6,188 bases of DNA from Spartobacteria bacterium (GCA_003445855.1 DMCG01000064.1:2839-9026); one strand, 5' to 3'. Positions 1-5,522 are shown, numbered from the stretch's first letter. Numbers and translations are program-made. Notes: generated from the sequence alone by a model not told the origin.

Positions 1-1295
1 ACGGGTTGCCGACTCGGGAAGCGAAAAAGAAAATCATTGGCTGGCTCGAGGAGCACGGCCATGGCCGGCGCGAAGTGAATTACAAATTGCGCGACTGGCT
101 GTTTTCCCGGCAGCGTTATTGGGGCGAACCGTTCCCGATCGTTTGGGAAGACGGAAAGCATCGCGCGCTTGAGGAAAGCGAGTTGCCGGTCGTCCCGCCG
201 CCGCTGGACGATTACCAACCGACTGGCACGGGCGAGCCGCCGCTGGCCAAAGCGAAGGAGTGGATTCGTTATTCGAAAAAGGCCACACGTGAAACGAACA
301 CGATGCCGCAATGGGCCGGATCGTGCTGGTATTACTTGAGATTTTGCGATCCGCAGAACGACGAATGTTTCGTTGGCGAAAAAGCGGAGCGGTATTGGAA
401 CGGCGGCGATGGACCAGGCGGGGTCGATCTATACGTCGGCGGGACGGAGCACGCGGTGCTGCATCTTTTGTATGCGCGGTTCTGGCACAAAGTGCTTTTC
501 GATCTTGGCTACTTGTCCAAACCGGAGCCGTTTCAGCGTTTGGTGAACCAGGGGATCATTCTCGGCGAAGATAATCAGAAAATGTCGAAGTCGCGCGGGA
601 ACATCGTGAATCCCGATGACGTGATCGATCAATACGGCGCCGACGCATTTCGTTGTTACGAAATGTTCATGGGGCCGCTCGAGCAGATGAAGCCCTGGAG
701 TATGCGCGGCGTGGAAGGAGTGGCCCGTTTTCTGGCGCGCGTTTGGCGATTGTTGATGGATGAGAACCAGGCGGGTGAATGGCAGTTGTCCACCGCGATC
801 ACAGATGCCGATCCAGCCAAGCCGCAATTGAAAATTACTCATGCGACGATCAAGAAGGTGAGCGAGGACATCGAAGCGCTCTCGTTTAACACCGCAATCT
901 CGCAGATGATGATTTTTGTGAATGCCTTCACCAATGCGGAATCGATTCCCGTTTCGGCGGTGCGGGCCTTTTTGATTTTGCTCAATCCATTCGCGCCGCA
1001 TCTCAGCGCCGAGCTATGGGAAAAGCTAAACGCAAAATTTCGCGATGTGCGCGGCGACATCACGGAGCAAAAGTGGCCCGCTTATGACGAACAGTTGCTT
1101 GTTGAAGATGAGGTCGAGATCGTTGTGCAAATAAACGGCAAAGTGCGCGACCGAATCCGATTGTCGATCTTAGCGACGGAAGACGAAATGAAAGCGGCCG
1201 CTCTGGCGAACCCGAAAATTCAACAACTCATCGCCGGCAAAGCGATTCGAAAAATCGTGGTCGTGCCAAAAAAACTCATCAATATCGTCATATGA
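1..1295 (+). CDS. leuS: Leucyl-tRNA synthetase, C-terminal half (5' end outside window)
   Basis: This cytoplasmic class I synthetase charges tRNA-Leu with leucine using ATP. About 430 codons are visible, roughly half of a usual bacterial LeuRS (about 800-870 residues), and the reading frame is open at the left edge (codon GGG at 3-5). Family landmarks are RDWLFSRQRYWGEP near the left end, the RETNTMPQWAGSCWYYLRF block, DLYVGGTEHAVLHLLYARFW, and the catalytic KMSKS loop at nt 579-593 within GEDNQKMSKSRGN. An alpha-helical anticodon-binding domain follows, containing LNPFAPHLSAELW. The small C-terminal domain begins near VQINGKVRDRI and ends normally, so there is no truncation on this side. The TGA stop at 1293-1295 overlaps the ATG of mscL. 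Identification is secure; only the upstream half is missing. Confidence 0.97.
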   Translation, partial: GLPTREAKKKIIGWLEEHGHGRREVNYKLRDWLFSRQRYWGEPFPIVWEDGKHRALEESELPVVPPPLDDYQPTGTGEPPLAKAKEWIRYSKKATRETNTMPQWAGSCWYYLRFCDPQNDECFVGEKAERYWNGGDGPGGVDLYVGGTEHAVLHLLYARFWHKVLFDLGYLSKPEPFQRLVNQGIILGEDNQKMSKSRGNIVNPDDVIDQYGADAFRCYEMFMGPLEQMKPWSMRGVEGVARFLARVWRLLMDENQAGEWQLSTAITDADPAKPQLKITHATIKKVSEDIEALSFNTAISQMMIFVNAFTNAESIPVSAVRAFLILLNPFAPHLSAELWEKLNAKFRDVRGDITEQKWPAYDEQLLVEDEVEIVVQINGKVRDRIRLSILATEDEMKAAALANPKIQQLIAGKAIRKIVVVPKKLINIVI

Positions 1296-1768
1296 GCTGG
1301 TTCAAACACGTTTGGAAAGAATTCAAAGAGTTCTCGATCAAAGGCAACGCAGTTGATCTCGCGGTGGGGGTTATTATCGGCGCGGCCTTCGGTGCAATCG
1401 CAATTTCGCTGGTCAAAGACATCATCATGCCGCCAATTAGTTTGCTTACCGGCGGCCTTGATTTTTCGAACAAGTTCATTTTGCTAAAACCCGGAGTGAA
1501 CGGTGCGACAAACTTCGCCACTCCGGGAGAAGCTCTCGCGGCCAAGGCGATCACTTGGAATTACGGGAACTTTCTCACCTTGATGTTCAACTTCCTCATC
1601 GTCGCTTTCGCCGTCTTTCTCCTCGTGCGCGCGATTAACAAGATGAAACGTCCGACCCATGCGGCTCCAGTCTCCAAAGATTGCCCGGCATGCGCGATGA
1701 CCATTCCGCTAAAGGCGACGCGCTGCCCGCATTGCACGTCGAACCTGACGGAAAGCGCGCCGCATTAG
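1292..1768 (+). CDS. mscL: Large-conductance mechanosensitive channel MscL with C-terminal zinc-ribbon-like tail
   Basis: MscL is a homopentameric inner-membrane channel that opens under membrane tension and releases solutes on osmotic downshock. The 158-residue product begins with the amphipathic N-terminal helix (FKEFSIKGNAVDLAVG). TM1 is about residues 20-47, ending in IIMPPISLLTGG. A periplasmic loop covers about 55-90, and TM2 about 93-115 contains FNFLIVAFAVFLLVRAINKM. The family usually ends in a short cytoplasmic bundle helix (E. coli EVLLTEIRDLL). Here residues 131-148 instead hold CPAC and CPHC separated by ten residues, a typical zinc-ribbon spacing. The start ATG overlaps the leuS stop (ATGA) and no Shine-Dalgarno precedes it, so translation is probably coupled to leuS. 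Channel identity is certain; zinc binding is inferred from the cysteine pattern. Confidence 0.96.
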   Translation: MSWFKHVWKEFKEFSIKGNAVDLAVGVIIGAAFGAIAISLVKDIIMPPISLLTGGLDFSNKFILLKPGVNGATNFATPGEALAAKAITWNYGNFLTLMFNFLIVAFAVFLLVRAINKMKRPTHAAPVSKDCPACAMTIPLKATRCPHCTSNLTESAPH

Positions 1769-1944
1769 GCCGACGGCTCGTTCCGATTCGGAAGAAAATC
1801 GAACCTAAGACGCCAAAAGCGCCACTCTTTCCATCAACTAGAACATTTTCTGCTGCAATAGCCTGACACGATGAAAGTCCACACGAGGAAGATCGACAAT
1901 CGCGCGGAGCAAAATATTCTTGCCAGGCATCGCTTCGATGCTAT

Positions 1945-1949
1945 GGAGG
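1945..1949 (+). promoter_or_regulatory. Shine-Dalgarno GGAGG that bears on the start of the 3D lipoprotein
   Basis: GGAGG lies 14 nt before the ATG at 1964, but only 8 nt before an in-frame TTG at 1958 and 5 nt before an in-frame GTG at 1955. All three would yield the same lipoprotein signal peptide, with two or three extra residues. The ATG codons at 1871 and 1943 have no such site upstream. This supports a start in 1955-1964 over the longer frame from 1871. Confidence 0.5.
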
Positions 1950-1963
1950 CCGCGGTGTTGCAA

Positions 1964-2470
1964 ATGCCGAGATATCTTAAGTTTACACTCGCAGCAATCG
2001 CCGCTTGCTTTCTCGCAAGTTGCGCGGAGCAGACAAAGCCAAAGCTCGTTTCCGCTGTCAGCGGCCACCGTATGCAAAAAGTGTGCACAACCGCTTACAC
2101 GCACAGCGAAAGAGGCGGTCGTCACAATGCGATCGGGTTCTTTCTGTCTGCCCGCCGCGTGAGGAGCGCGGCCTCCGATTGGTCGCGTTTTCCACTGGGG
2201 ACCCGTTTTCGTCTGGTCGATACAGACGAAGAATACGTGATCGACGATTACGGAACGGCGCTGGTTGGAACGGAAACGATCGATCTCTACAAGCCGACCC
2301 GCCTCGAGATGAAGCGCTGGGGCGTGCGTCACGTCGATATCGATATTCTGGAATGGGGCTCGGATGAAGCAAGCCTGAAGGTACTTGCGCCGCGCGCGAA
2401 GCACCGCTGTGTCCGAAAGATGATCGCCAGCCTGGAACGGAAAAAAATGCAACAGAAGAAAAAAGCGTAA
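1964..2470 (+). CDS. 3D-domain (double-psi beta-barrel) lipoprotein, probable peptidoglycan-active envelope protein
   Basis: From the ATG at 1964 the product has 168 residues. It starts with a lipoprotein signal peptide (MPRYLKFTLAAIAACFLASC) whose lipobox LASC places the lipidated cysteine at residue 20. The rest matches the 3D domain, named for three conserved aspartates and found at the C-terminus of MltA and in Firmicutes YuiC/Sps-type proteins. Visible elements are TTAYTH (about 42-47), SAASDWSRFPLGT with D72, VIDDYGTALVG with D94/D95, and TIDLYKPTR with D107, then RWGVRHVDIDILEWGS. Family knowledge suggests a role in glycan-strand cleavage, but the MltA N-terminal domain is absent, so enzymatic activity is inference. 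The tail is Lys-rich. The frame is open upstream to an ATG at 1871, but the signal peptide and GGAGG argue for the later start. The stop codon lies in a terminator stem. Confidence 0.85.
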   Translation: MPRYLKFTLAAIAACFLASCAEQTKPKLVSAVSGHRMQKVCTTAYTHSERGGRHNAIGFFLSARRVRSAASDWSRFPLGTRFRLVDTDEEYVIDDYGTALVGTETIDLYKPTRLEMKRWGVRHVDIDILEWGSDEASLKVLAPRAKHRCVRKMIASLERKKMQQKKKA

Positions 2471-2488
2471 CCGCTTACGCTTTCTTTT
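2462..2488 (+). terminator. Intrinsic terminator of the 3D lipoprotein gene, overlapping its stop codon
   Basis: AAAGCGTAA (2462-2470) and TTACGCTTT (2475-2483) form a perfect 9-bp stem around a CCGC loop, followed by a T-rich run (CTTTTG). The TAA stop codon at 2468-2470 is the loop-proximal part of the left arm. This separates the lipoprotein transcript from galE. Confidence 0.75.
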
Positions 2489-2516
2489 GACACGCGGCAC
2501 AGGTGCGCCGGAAATT
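2487..2516 (+). promoter_or_regulatory. Possible galE promoter with consensus -35
   Basis: TTGACA at 2487-2492 is a perfect sigma-70 -35 hexamer and starts in the T-tail of the preceding terminator. The best -10 candidate at 18-bp spacing is GAAATT (2511-2516), which matches TATAAT at only three positions. If used, transcription would begin around 2523, almost at the galE ATG, so the message would be leaderless or nearly so. The weak -10 keeps confidence low. Confidence 0.25.
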
Positions 2517-2523
2517 TCGCCGC

Positions 2524-3495
2524 ATGAAGATTCTCGTCGTTGGCGGCGCCGGTTACATCGGCAGTATTTGTGCGGAGTTGCTTCTCGATGAAGAGCACCA
2601 GGTTGCCATTTTCGATAATCTCAGCGAGGGACATCGCAGCGCCGTTGATCCGCGCGCCGAATTTTTTGAAGGCGATCTGGGCGAGCAAGCGAAAATAAGA
2701 TCGACAATCGCTCAATCGAAACCCGACGCGGTCATGCATTTTGCCGCCAGCGCGCTCGTCGGCGAATCGATGCAGAATCCGTCCAAATATTTTCGCAACA
2801 ACATCGCCAGCGGCTTGAACCTTCTCGATGCGATGATCGCGACCGGCGTCCAGCGGCTTATTTTTTCATCGACCTGCGCAATCTTTGGGCCGCCTGAGCG
2901 TTTGCCGATCGATGAAACTTTGCCGCCGCGCCCGATCAATCCCTACGGCGAATCAAAGCTGGCCTTCGAGAAAATTCTGCGCTGGTACGATCAGATCCAT
3001 GGTTTCAAATTTGTTTCGCTGCGCTATTTCAACGCGGCCGGCGCGTCCGCGAAATTTGGCGAAGACCATCGACACGAAACGCATTTGATTCCAAACGTGC
3101 TGAAAGTCGCGCTCGGACAGAAACGGCACGTTGAGGTTTTCGGCACTGATTATGAGACACCGGATGGGACGTGCATCCGGGATTACATTCACATTGTCGA
3201 TCTTGCGCGGGCGCATATTCTCGCGCTCAAGTCTCCGAAAAGTGAATTTTACAATCTCGGCACGGGTGGCGGCTCAAGCGTGCGCGAGGTGATCGCAGCC
3301 TGCCGTGAAATCAGCGGCCGCAAGATCGACATCGTGGAAGAGCCGCGCCGCCCCGGCGACCCGCCGCGGTTGATTGCCTCATCAGAAAAAATCAAACGCG
3401 AGCTCGGTTGGCGGCCGAAGTTTCAATCGCTGGAGGCCATAATCGAGAGCGCCTGGAAATGGCACGAAAAATTTCCGGATGGGTACGCTGATTGA
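2524..3495 (+). CDS. galE: UDP-glucose 4-epimerase
   Basis: This cytoplasmic, NAD-dependent short-chain dehydrogenase/reductase-fold enzyme interconverts UDP-galactose and UDP-glucose for the Leloir pathway and polysaccharide precursor supply. The 323-residue product, a normal length, opens with the Rossmann motif MKILVVGGAGYIGS (G7, G10, G13). HFAASALVGESM and the catalytic set follow: SST at 115-117, then Tyr141 and Lys145 in PYGESK. Substrate-domain signatures are SLRYFNAAGA, HLIPNVLKVALG, GTCIRDYIHIVDLARAH and RRPGDPPRLIASS. The position equivalent to E. coli Tyr299 appears to be Leu (about 283). A smaller residue there is associated with accepting UDP-GlcNAc/GalNAc as well, so dual specificity is possible but inferred. 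An in-frame GTG at 2503 would add seven residues (MRRKFRR) before the canonical MKIL start, so I chose ATG 2524. The gene is convergent with the secreted-protein gene downstream. Confidence 0.95.
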   Translation: MKILVVGGAGYIGSICAELLLDEEHQVAIFDNLSEGHRSAVDPRAEFFEGDLGEQAKIRSTIAQSKPDAVMHFAASALVGESMQNPSKYFRNNIASGLNLLDAMIATGVQRLIFSSTCAIFGPPERLPIDETLPPRPINPYGESKLAFEKILRWYDQIHGFKFVSLRYFNAAGASAKFGEDHRHETHLIPNVLKVALGQKRHVEVFGTDYETPDGTCIRDYIHIVDLARAHILALKSPKSEFYNLGTGGGSSVREVIAACREISGRKIDIVEEPRRPGDPPRLIASSEKIKRELGWRPKFQSLEAIIESAWKWHEKFPDGYAD

Positions 3496-3497
3496 TA

Positions 3498-3562
3498 CTG
3501 TAGCGACGGTCTATGACCGCCGATGAAATTAAGAATGCGACGCTCGTGGAGCGCCGCTACAG
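3498..3562. repeat. Double-hairpin palindromic repeat A (REP/MITE-like)
   Basis: The outer arms CTGTAGCG (3498-3505) and CGCTACAG (3555-3562) are perfectly complementary. They enclose CGGTC-TAT-GACCG (3507-3519) and CGCTC-GTG-GAGCG (3541-3553); the second stem continues as GCG/CGC (3537-3539 with 3555-3557) after one mismatch. The element starts two bases after the galE stop codon. Its layout and ends (TGTAG..., ...CTACA) match the repeat after hisS, which suggests one family. It contains no open reading frame. Confidence 0.7.
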
Positions 3563-3605
3563 AAAAGCAAAAAGCGCTCGCGGAATAGAATTCCGCGGGC
3601 GCTTT
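3561..3605 (-). terminator. Strong intrinsic terminator between convergent genes
   Basis: AAAGCGCTCGCGGAAT (3571-3586) and ATTCCGCGGGCGCTTT (3590-3605) pair over 16 positions with one wobble pair and a 3-nt loop. Read on the minus strand, the stem is followed by TTTTTGCTTTT, an excellent U-tract, 33 bases past the stop of the secreted-protein gene. On the plus strand the tail after the stem is only modestly T-rich, so it may also stop galE transcription, but less efficiently. Confidence 0.85.
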
Positions 3606-3637
3606 CGATTGTTCGCTGAACTACGAACGTCCTTTGA

Positions 3638-4069
3638 TTAGGGCTTGGTCGTAGTCGTCGTTGTCGACTCTTTCTTTTCGTAGGAGGAGAGCGGCTTCGT
3701 CAGCGTGATTTTGCTGATCACCATGCGGTCGCCTTCCTTTACGTAGGTGTAGCGCACCGGCATGTCAGGCCGAAGCATTGACCACTCGACCGTCTTGCCT
3801 TCGGGATCGAGGATCGTGGTGCTCTTAGTGTAGTAATACTTCACCGGCGTGGTGCTCGCCTCGGTGCGGAATGAGATGTAGTCCGATCCCGGTGTATAGG
3901 TCGTGATCGTGCCTGTCCCGTCAAGTGTTGATGTCGACGTGCTTGCGCTCACGCCGGTCGAGCCGGCGGTGGTTGTCGTCGTGGTATTTTCCTGCGCCAA
4001 GGCCGTTCCAAGTGCCACCGCGCAAGCCGCTCCCGCCGCCAACATTTTTACTAATCTTGTTTGTTTCAT
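3638..4069 (-). CDS. Small secreted Thr-rich protein of unknown function
   Basis: The 143-residue product has a classical Sec signal peptide: positively charged start (MKQTRLVK), hydrophobic core (MLAAGAACAVALG) and an ALA-QE signal peptidase I site after residue 25. The mature protein would therefore be periplasmic or extracellular. It begins with a Thr6 tract (29-34) and a Ser/Thr-rich stretch to about 49. A compact beta-rich segment follows (about 50-125) with GTITTYTPGSDYISF, PVKYYYTKSTTILDPEG, RPDMPVRYTYV and RMVISKITL. The protein ends in KKES, a second Thr6 tract (136-141) and KP. I recall similar short exported proteins from Verrucomicrobiota, but know of no established function and no catalytic motif is visible. 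The start is supported by AGAGGA five bases upstream and by the signal peptide. Confidence 0.85.
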   Translation of the reverse strand: MKQTRLVKMLAAGAACAVALGTALAQENTTTTTTAGSTGVSASTSTSTLDGTGTITTYTPGSDYISFRTEASTTPVKYYYTKSTTILDPEGKTVEWSMLRPDMPVRYTYVKEGDRMVISKITLTKPLSSYEKKESTTTTTTKP

Positions 4070-4074
4070 ATTTG

Positions 4075-4080
4075 TCCTCT
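4075..4080 (-). promoter_or_regulatory. Ribosome binding site of the secreted Thr-rich protein gene
   Basis: AGAGGA on the minus strand, five bases before the ATG, is the clearest well-spaced Shine-Dalgarno in the window. Most other starts here lack one, so this gene may be translated efficiently. Confidence 0.75.
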
Positions 4081-4132
4081 GCTTTGGTTAAACGGATGTT
4101 CTCCGTCGTGCATGTATCCGACTGTTTAAAGC
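4081..4132. repeat. Imperfect inverted repeat upstream of the secreted-protein gene
   Basis: The left arm GCTTTGGTTAAACGGAT (4081-4097) and right arm ATCCGACTGTTTAAAGC (4116-4132) are complementary at both ends (GCTTT/AAAGC and CGGAT/ATCCG). TTAAAC/GTTTAA can pair if a few bases bulge. The element sits immediately upstream of the ribosome binding site, so it could be a leader hairpin or an operator. A smaller ACGGA/TCCGT repeat lies at 4092-4106. Confidence 0.35.
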
Positions 4133-4155
4133 CGGAGTTTATTCAACCCCATAAT
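4125..4155 (+). promoter_or_regulatory. Weak candidate promoter for hisS
   Basis: CATAAT (4150-4155) matches the -10 consensus at five of six positions. The only upstream partner is TTTAAA (4125-4130), four of six matches to TTGACA, with a long 19-bp spacer. It points toward hisS, whose ATG is about 70 bp from the expected transcription start. This is pattern matching only. Confidence 0.2.
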
Positions 4156-4175
4156 CGTTTCGTAACTTCAACCCC
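4142..4175. repeat. 9-bp direct repeat TTCAACCCC in the divergent control region
   Basis: Exact copies of TTCAACCCC lie at 4142-4150 and 4167-4175, 25 bp start to start. The spacing is a little under two and a half helical turns. The region lies between divergently transcribed genes, so paired binding sites for a regulator are possible. No known regulator motif is recognised. Confidence 0.4.
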
Positions 4176-4212
4176 GTGCGGTTGCATCAAAACGAAGGAT
4201 CGAGGGGCCTGG

Positions 4213-4233
4213 GGCGGTGCCGCCTGACTTTTT
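4213..4233 (+). promoter_or_regulatory. GC-rich hairpin and T-tract abutting the hisS start codon
   Basis: GGCG (4213-4216) and CGCC (4221-4224) can form a short stem around GTGC. The run TTTTT (4229-4233) then ends directly at the ATG. It resembles a short attenuator, or a structure limiting ribosome access; no Shine-Dalgarno is present between hairpin and start. The stem is short, so the functional reading is speculative. Confidence 0.25.
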
Positions 4234-5472
4234 ATGCAAGCATTGCCCGGTTTTCGTGATTTTCTGCCGAGCGATTGCGCGGCGCGTAATTACATTTTTG
4301 CGCGCTGGCGCGACGTGGCCCGTCGCTGCGGTTTTGTCGAATGGGATGGGCCAGTTCTTGAGCCGACCGACCTTTATCAAAAAAAGAGCGGTCCGGAAAT
4401 TGTCACGCAGCTTTTCAATTTCACCGACAAAGGCGAGCGCGAAGTGGCGATGCGTCCCGAGCTCACGCCCACGCTGGCCCGCGTGGTCGCGGCGCACGAG
4501 CGCGAGTTCAGAAAGCCGCTCAAGTGGTTTTCCATCGGTCAATTTTTCCGTTACGAAAAACAACAGCGCGGCCGGTTGCGCGAACATTTCCAGCTCAACT
4601 GCGACATCATCGGGGAAACGGCGCTCGCCGCGGACATCGAGCTGGTCGCGCTTTGCATCGACATCGTGCGTGCGTTCGGCTTTACGGAAAAAGATTTTGT
4701 CGTGCGCATCAGCGACCGCGAATTCTGGACTGAGTTCCTGCGTTCCCAAAAGGTTGCGCCCGAACGGTGGGATGAAATCCTGCAAGTGATCGACAAATTC
4801 GGGCGCGAGCCGCGCGAGAAGACGACCGAGAAACTCGGCCAGCTGGCTGATCCGGTGCTGAGAATTCTGAGCGAAGGCGGAAAAAGCGAAAAGCTCGATC
4901 AACTTGTCGATGGTCTGCGCGCCCGCGGCCTGGCCGATTTTGTCGATGTCGATGTACGCGTCGTGCGCGGACTCGCGTATTACACCGGTATCGTGTTCGA
5001 AGTATTTGATCGAGCCGGAAAATTTCGCGCTATTGCCGGCGGCGGTCGTTACGACAACTTGATTGAACAACTGAGTGACGGCGCCGTCTCAATTCCGGCG
5101 CTGGGATTCGCCATGGGCGATGTCGTCCTGGGCGAATTGATTCGCGAAACCGCAAGCGCGCGCGAAGCCATGCAAAAAGCAACCGCCGCCGAACAAAAGA
5201 TCGACATCTACATTGTCATCGCCAAAGAGGAGCGCCGCGCCGACGCCCTCGCGCAAATTCAAAAACTTCGCGACCGCGGTTATCGCGTCGATTATCCATT
5301 GGCGCCCGACAAGGTCGCCAAACAATTTCAAACCGCCGAGCAGCTCGGCGCGGGCATTGCGATCTTGTTCGGAGACGAATGGCCGCAGGTGAAAGTGAAA
5401 ACGCTGGCGACCCGTGAGGAAGTTCTAGTCCTCCACGACGAAATTATCACGCGGGTCGCAAATCTGTTGTAG
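4234..5472 (+). CDS. hisS: Histidyl-tRNA synthetase
   Basis: This cytoplasmic class II synthetase charges tRNA-His and normally acts as a homodimer. The 412 residues are a usual length for the family. It begins with QALPGFRDFLP, followed by EPTDLYQKKSG and REVAMRPELTPTLAR (about 69-83). Motif 2 is FSIGQFFRYEKQQRGRLREH with Arg106. The histidine-specific block reads VVRGLAYYTGIVFEV (about 243-257) where most HisRS have RGLDYY. GGGRYDNL is at 269-276. Motif 3 reads ALGFAMGDVVLGEL (289-302) instead of the usual GFAxGxER, so the motif 3 arginine is absent; I recall the GD-V type from plant-organelle-like and some bacterial HisRS. The C-terminal anticodon-binding domain (about 324-412) includes QLGAGIAILFGDEWPQVKVK. 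ATG 4234 matches the family N-terminus, without a clear Shine-Dalgarno. The TAG stop falls inside a palindromic repeat. Confidence 0.95.
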   Translation: MQALPGFRDFLPSDCAARNYIFARWRDVARRCGFVEWDGPVLEPTDLYQKKSGPEIVTQLFNFTDKGEREVAMRPELTPTLARVVAAHEREFRKPLKWFSIGQFFRYEKQQRGRLREHFQLNCDIIGETALAADIELVALCIDIVRAFGFTEKDFVVRISDREFWTEFLRSQKVAPERWDEILQVIDKFGREPREKTTEKLGQLADPVLRILSEGGKSEKLDQLVDGLRARGLADFVDVDVRVVRGLAYYTGIVFEVFDRAGKFRAIAGGGRYDNLIEQLSDGAVSIPALGFAMGDVVLGELIRETASAREAMQKATAAEQKIDIYIVIAKEERRADALAQIQKLRDRGYRVDYPLAPDKVAKQFQTAEQLGAGIAILFGDEWPQVKVKTLATREEVLVLHDEIITRVANLL

Positions 5473-5522
5473 GGCGGCCATCTTGGCCGCCGAACGTGGC
5501 GGCGAGAATCGCCGCCCTACAA
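5467..5522. repeat. Double-hairpin palindromic repeat B (REP/MITE-like) overlapping the hisS stop
   Basis: The outer arms TTGTAGGGCGGC (5467-5478) and GCCGCCCTACAA (5511-5522) form a perfect 12-bp inverted repeat. Two perfect inner hairpins use partly the same bases: GGCGGCC-ATCTT-GGCCGCC (5473-5491) and GGCGGCGA-GAA-TCGCCGCC (5498-5516). The element can therefore fold either as one long stem or as two hairpins. The hisS stop TAG (5470-5472) is supplied by the left arm. It could also act as a transcript-end or mRNA-stability element, although no T-tract follows. Confidence 0.85.

Noticed and set aside
429..1001. 190-codon minus-strand open frame within leuS
   Set aside because: It is antisense to conserved LeuRS motifs including KMSKS and has no domain or start signal of its own.
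1769..1870. Terminator after mscL
   Set aside because: Only very short complementary stretches (such as CCGATTCGG) occur, with no following T-tract.
1838..2500. 220-codon minus-strand open frame opposite the 3D lipoprotein
   Set aside because: Its composition (Arg/His/Cys-rich, no family pattern) is that of an antisense shadow, while the plus strand shows a lipobox and all three 3D-domain aspartates.
3498..3605. Small structured RNA gene or CRISPR fragment between galE and the secreted-protein gene
   Set aside because: The hairpins are explained by repeat A and the terminator. There are no regularly spaced direct repeats and no promoter evidence.
4070..4233. T-box riboswitch upstream of hisS
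   Set aside because: The leader is too short, and neither a T-box consensus nor a specifier stem was visible; only a short hairpin and T5 are present.
4168..5070. 300-codon minus-strand open frame opposite hisS
   Set aside because: It lies entirely antisense to a clear hisS plus its leader, has no recognisable domain, and is explained by the codon bias of the sense gene.
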